Source: Bacillota bacterium
GTDB lineage: Bacteria > Bacillota > Sulfobacillia > RBS10-35 > Bu92
NCBI GenBank assembly: GCA_014896375.1
Contig: JADBKN010000051.1
Coordinates: forward strand, 186,001-250,000
Length of the DNA stretch: 64,000 bases
Direction: 5' to 3'
Positions 61,001 through 64,000 of this stretch are shown here, piece after piece (position 1 is the first letter of the stretch; each line of letters begins with the position of its first letter). Under the pieces are notes generated by a model. The model worked only from the letters and a program-made list of their open reading frames with translations, did not search any database and had not been told where the DNA came from. The translations under genes and the position numbers were made by a program.

Positions 61001-62281
61001 TCATGTTCGCGGCGCAAATTCGAGCTGCCCGCCCAGATATGGCGCGAGCACCTCCGGCAGGCGCACCGAGCCGTCCTCGCGCTGGTAGTTCTCCAAGAGC
61101 GCCGCGAACGTGCGGCCGACGGCCAGGCCCGAGCCGTTCAGCGTGTGCACGTACTGCGGCTTGGCGCCCGGCTCCGGGCGGTAGCGGATGTTCGCGCGCC
61201 GCGCCTGGAAGTCGCGGAAGTTCGAGCACGATGAGATCTCGACGTACCGGCCGTAGCTCGGCATCCACACTTCCAGGTCGTACGTGTGCGCCGAGGCGAA
61301 GCCGAGGTCGCCCGTCGACAGCGCCACGACGCGATACGGCAGGCCCAGGGCCTCAAGCACCCCGGCCGCGTGCGCCGTGAGCGTCTCCAGCTCCCTCGCG
61401 CTGTCCTCCGGCCGCACGAACTTGACGAGCTCCACCTTGTCGAACTGGTGCTGGCGGATCAGGCCGCGCGTGTCCCGGCCGGCCGCGCCCGCCTCGCTGC
61501 GGAAGCAGGGCGTGTAGGCGCAGTAGTAGATCGGCAGCTCGTCCGCCGCAAGGATCTCGTCGCGGTGCAGGTTCGTCACGGGCACCTCAGCCGTGGGCAC
61601 GAGCCACAGGTCGTGCCCGTCCACGCGGAACGCGTCCCCGCCGAACTTCGGCAGCTGTCCCGTGCCGGTCATGCTGGCGCTGTTGACGAGGAACGGCGGC
61701 AGCACCTCCGTGAACCCTCGCGCCGTGTGGTAATCCAGCATGAACGCCACCAGCGCCCTCAGGAGGCGGGCGCCGCGGTCGAAGAAGACCGTGAAGCGCG
61801 AGCCCGTGATCTTGCCCGCGCGTTCGAAGTCGAGCAGGCCGAGCGCCGGGCCCAGGTCCCAGTGCGCCTTCGGCTGGAAGGGGAAGCGCGCCGGCTCGCC
61901 CCAGCGGCGCACCTCCACGTTCGCCGAGTCGTCCGGGCCGTCCGGCACGTCGTCGTCCGGAAGGTTCGGCAGGCGCAGGAGGAGGGCCTCGATCTCGTCC
62001 TGAAGCTCCTTCTCGCGCGCTTCGAGGCTGCGGATGCGCTCCGCCACGTCGCTCATGGCGGCCAGCTGGGCGGAGGCGTCGCCCCCCTCGCGCTTGATGC
62101 GCCCGATCTCCTGGCTGACACGATTGCGCTCCGCGCGCAACGCGTCGAGCTCGGCGACGAGCGCGCGCCATTCGGCGTCCAGCGCGAGGATGCGGTCGAG
62201 CTCCGCGGCGCCCGCGCCGCGGCGCTCCAGCCCGCGCCGCACGCGGGCCTCGTCCTGCCGGATGAGTTTCAGGTCGAGCAC
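61001..62281 (-). CDS. serS: Seryl-tRNA synthetase
   Basis: A 426-residue class II synthetase. The N-terminal coiled-coil arm (residues about 1-105, [20 protein letters not shown] and following) grips the long variable arm of tRNA-Ser. Motif 2 lies in [20 protein letters not shown] and motif 3 near [16 protein letters not shown]. The GTG at 62281 gives the canonical M-LDLKLIR start with AAGGGGG 7 bases upstream; the TTG at 62287 is too close to it. It lies 34 bp after mtnA. Confidence 0.97.
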   Translation of the reverse strand: MLDLKLIRQDEARVRRGLERRGAGAAELDRILALDAEWRALVAELDALRAERNRVSQEIGRIKREGGDASAQLAAMSDVAERIRSLEAREKELQDEIEALLLRLPNLPDDDVPDGPDDSANVEVRRWGEPARFPFQPKAHWDLGPALGLLDFERAGKITGSRFTVFFDRGARLLRALVAFMLDYHTARGFTEVLPPFLVNSASMTGTGQLPKFGGDAFRVDGHDLWLVPTAEVPVTNLHRDEILAADELPIYYCAYTPCFRSEAGAAGRDTRGLIRQHQFDKVELVKFVRPEDSARELETLTAHAAGVLEALGLPYRVVALSTGDLGFASAHTYDLEVWMPSYGRYVEISSCSNFRDFQARRANIRYRPEPGAKPQYVHTLNGSGLAVGRTFAALLENYQREDGSVRLPEVLAPYLGGQLEFAPRT

Positions 62282-62315
62282 GGCCAAACCCCCTTCTTCC
62301 AGCGCGGCCGCCGCG

Positions 62316-63443
62316 CTACGGCCGCGCGTCCATGAGCGCCGCGAGGGACGCCTCGTATGGCGCGCGGGCGACGCCCCGCTCGGTGACGATCGCGTCGATC
62401 AGCGCGGCCGGGGTCACGTCGAAGGCCGGGTTCCAGACGTCGACCCCCTCCGCCGCCACCCGCACCCCGCCGACGTGCGTCACTTCGGACGGATCCCGCT
62501 CCTCGATGGGGATGTCCGCGCCGCTTTCCGCCGCGGGGTCCACCGTGGCGAGGGGCGCCACCACGTAGAAGGGTACCCCGTGGTGGCGCGCCAAGACGGC
62601 CAGCGCGTACGTGCCGATCTTGTTCGCGGTGTCGCCGTTTTTGGCGATGCGGTCGGCGCCGACGAGCACGGCGTCGACCTTGCCCTGCGCCATGAGGGCG
62701 GCGGCCATGCTGTCGGTGACGAGCGTGGCCGGGATCCCCTCCTGCGCCAGCTCCCACGCCGTGAGCCGCGCACCCTGCAGGCGGGGCCGGGTCTCGCCCA
62801 CCCATACCCGCCGGAGGCGGCCGGCCGCGTGCGCGGCGCGCACCACGCCGAGGGCGGTGCCCCAGCCGGCGGTGGCCAGAGCGCCGGTGTTGCAATGAGT
62901 ATACACGCGCGCGCCGTCCGGGAGGAGGGCGAGGCCGTGCTCGGCCATGAGGCGGTCGGCGGCCTCGTCCTCCTCGTGAATGCGGCGGGCCTCAGCCTCC
63001 AGGGCGGCCGCGAGGCCCTCCAGGCGGCCGCCGGCGCCGAGGTGGCGCGCGGCCGCGCGCTCCATGCGCTCCAGCGCCCAGAAGAGGTTCACGGCCGTCG
63101 GACGCGCGGCGCGCAGGCCGGCGGCCGCCTCCTCCAGCGCGCGGCGCGCCGCGCCCGCGGCCGCGCCGTCCGCCGGGCCTCCTGCTGCGCCTGCGCGCGC
63201 GCCTGCGGCCGGGGCCGGGGCCGGGTCCCCCGCGGCGGCCCGCGCGGCCGCCTCCCTCGCCGCCAGGACCATGCCGTACGCCGCCGCCGCGCCGATGGCC
63301 GGCGCGCCGCGCACGACCATCTCGCGGATCGCCGCCGCCACGTCCCGCCAGCCGCGGCAGGCGACGTACGCCGTCTCCTCCGGGATCCGGCGCTGGTCGA
63401 GGAGGCGCAGGTCCTCGCCCGTCCAGACGATCGTCCGGATCAA
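62316..63443 (-). CDS. mtnA: S-methyl-5-thioribose-1-phosphate isomerase
   Basis: MtnA turns 5-methylthioribose 1-phosphate (or 5-deoxyribose 1-phosphate) into the ribulose form. The 375-residue eIF2B-like enzyme has [31 protein letters not shown] with the catalytic Cys, [16 protein letters not shown], and [18 protein letters not shown] with the catalytic Asp. A Pro/Ala/Gly-rich insertion (about residues 65-95) is present. TTG at 63443 is chosen: GGAGGAG 6-8 bases upstream and overlap with the aldolase stop (TTGA). The neighbours suggest a combined salvage operon leading into serS. Confidence 0.94.
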   Translation of the reverse strand: MIRTIVWTGEDLRLLDQRRIPEETAYVACRGWRDVAAAIREMVVRGAPAIGAAAAYGMVLAAREAAARAAAGDPAPAPAAGARAGAAGGPADGAAAGAARRALEEAAAGLRAARPTAVNLFWALERMERAAARHLGAGGRLEGLAAALEAEARRIHEEDEAADRLMAEHGLALLPDGARVYTHCNTGALATAGWGTALGVVRAAHAAGRLRRVWVGETRPRLQGARLTAWELAQEGIPATLVTDSMAAALMAQGKVDAVLVGADRIAKNGDTANKIGTYALAVLARHHGVPFYVVAPLATVDPAAESGADIPIEERDPSEVTHVGGVRVAAEGVDVWNPAFDVTPAALIDAIVTERGVARAPYEASLAALMDARP

Positions 63444-64000
63444 GGCCGGCTCCTCCACGTCTCGAGGATATAGAGATGCCGCGCGGTCGCCTCCACGAGC
63501 TCCGCGATCGCCACGGCGCGCTCCAGGTCTCCCGCCCAGGCCGCCACGCCGTGCCGCTCCAAGAGGAGCGCGCAGCGCCCCGCCGCCGCCGCGGCCGCGG
63601 CTTCCGCCAGCTCGGCCGTGCCCGGCGGCGCATACGGAACGAGCGGCACCTCGCCGAGCACGGCCGCGGCTTCGTCCGTGACGGCCGGCAGCGGCCGTCC
63701 CAGAAAGGCGAGCGCCGTCGCGTACGGCGAGTGCGTGTGCACGACGGCGCCCGCGCCCGTGCGCCGGTAGAGCGCCAGGTGGAGCTTCAGCTCGGAAGAG
63801 GGACGTCGCCCGTCGAGAGCCTCGCCGTCGAGCGTGACGCGGACGAGATCCTCGGGCGCGATCGTGCCCAGCGCGGCGCCGGTGGGCGTGACGAGCACCG
63901 CGTCGCCCAAGCGCATGCTGACGTTCCCGGCCGTCGCGTGGACGAGGCCCAGGCGGTCGAGCCGGCGGCAGGCGTCCGCGAGGACCTTGCGCGCCGCGGC
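63440..64000 (-). CDS. Class II aldolase/adducin family protein (5' end beyond window)
   Basis: The frame is open to the window edge, giving 186 residues of a class II aldolase fold. Motifs: TAGNVSMR (phosphate-binding loop), [14 protein letters not shown] with two zinc-binding His, [13 protein letters not shown] and LERHGVAAW with the third His. The family includes fuculose-phosphate aldolase, MtnB dehydratase and 5-deoxyribulose/methylthioribulose-1-phosphate aldolases. Overlap with mtnA makes the last two likely. The catalytic Glu expected in an aldolase, versus the MtnB pattern, should be compared. The N-terminal 20 or so residues are missing. Confidence 0.85.
   Translation of the reverse strand, partial: AAARKVLADACRRLDRLGLVHATAGNVSMRLGDAVLVTPTGAALGTIAPEDLVRVTLDGEALDGRRPSSELKLHLALYRRTGAGAVVHTHSPYATALAFLGRPLPAVTDEAAAVLGEVPLVPYAPPGTAELAEAAAAAAAGRCALLLERHGVAAWAGDLERAVAIAELVEATARHLYILETWRSRP

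Overview
The window is GC-rich chromosomal DNA that reads as an endospore-forming Bacillota (Firmicutes) of the high-GC kind (Symbiobacterium/Thermaerobacter-like; genus not determinable here). Evidence: a bofA gene, a DUF2619 (YqhV-type) gene, a large SRP RNA with an Alu domain, FabL-type enoyl reductase, and the Bacillus-like order serS, tRNA-Ser, tadA, SRP RNA, dnaX, ybaB/yaaK, recR, DUF2508 (yaaL), bofA, here split into two blocks. Many starts are GTG or TTG, chosen by Shine-Dalgarno spacing.

Layout. 1-765: right end of an integrated element (tyrosine integrase, direct repeats, attR made of the 3' part of tRNA-Leu). 876-9523: lipoprotein, an HtrA-like protein lacking its catalytic triad, polysaccharide deacetylase, subtilase, small genes, an SDR, pseudouridine-phosphate glycosidase and an APH-fold kinase. 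9596-17786: fabL converging on a compact minus-strand operon E3-E1alpha-E1beta-E2-lipA-lipB-DUF488-moaB, which couples a 2-oxoacid dehydrogenase complex to synthesis of its lipoyl cofactor. 17927-23608: plus-strand exchanger, NDH-2, a FakB/FakA-like fatty-acid kinase pair and an NirB-like flavoprotein. 23621-27797: MoxR/DUF58/DUF4129 membrane-linked cluster ending in a small Cys-rich protein and starting with a BtuF remnant behind an rRNA-spacer-like sequence.

28037-29976: cupredoxin lipoprotein, ECF sigma factor and a membrane-anchored Rieske protein sitting where an anti-sigma factor normally sits; the most intriguing candidate system here. 30207-37087: gltX with tRNA-Gln and tRNA-Glu, then the bofA-to-tadA core block. 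37119-39521: FTR1 iron permease divergent from a DtxR-type regulator with an iron-box palindrome overlapping the permease promoter. 39921-42095: DPP-IV-like S9 peptidase. 42092-53966: a purine operon (folD-fchA-purE-C-S-Q-L-F-M-N-H-D) whose FolD lacks the catalytic lysine of the cyclohydrolase, next to a cyclodeaminase-family gene that could supply that step. 54132-57444: TauE/SafE exporter and cydAB oxidase. 57512-61000: tRNAs, small membrane protein genes, a second exporter, a triple-LysM protein built from exact 171-bp repeats, and a glucosaminidase. 61001-64000: serS, mtnA and a class II aldolase cut by the window edge, suggesting a 5'-deoxynucleoside/methylthioribose salvage route.

Apart from the RNA-bearing gaps described below, no gene-free stretch exceeds about 300 bases.
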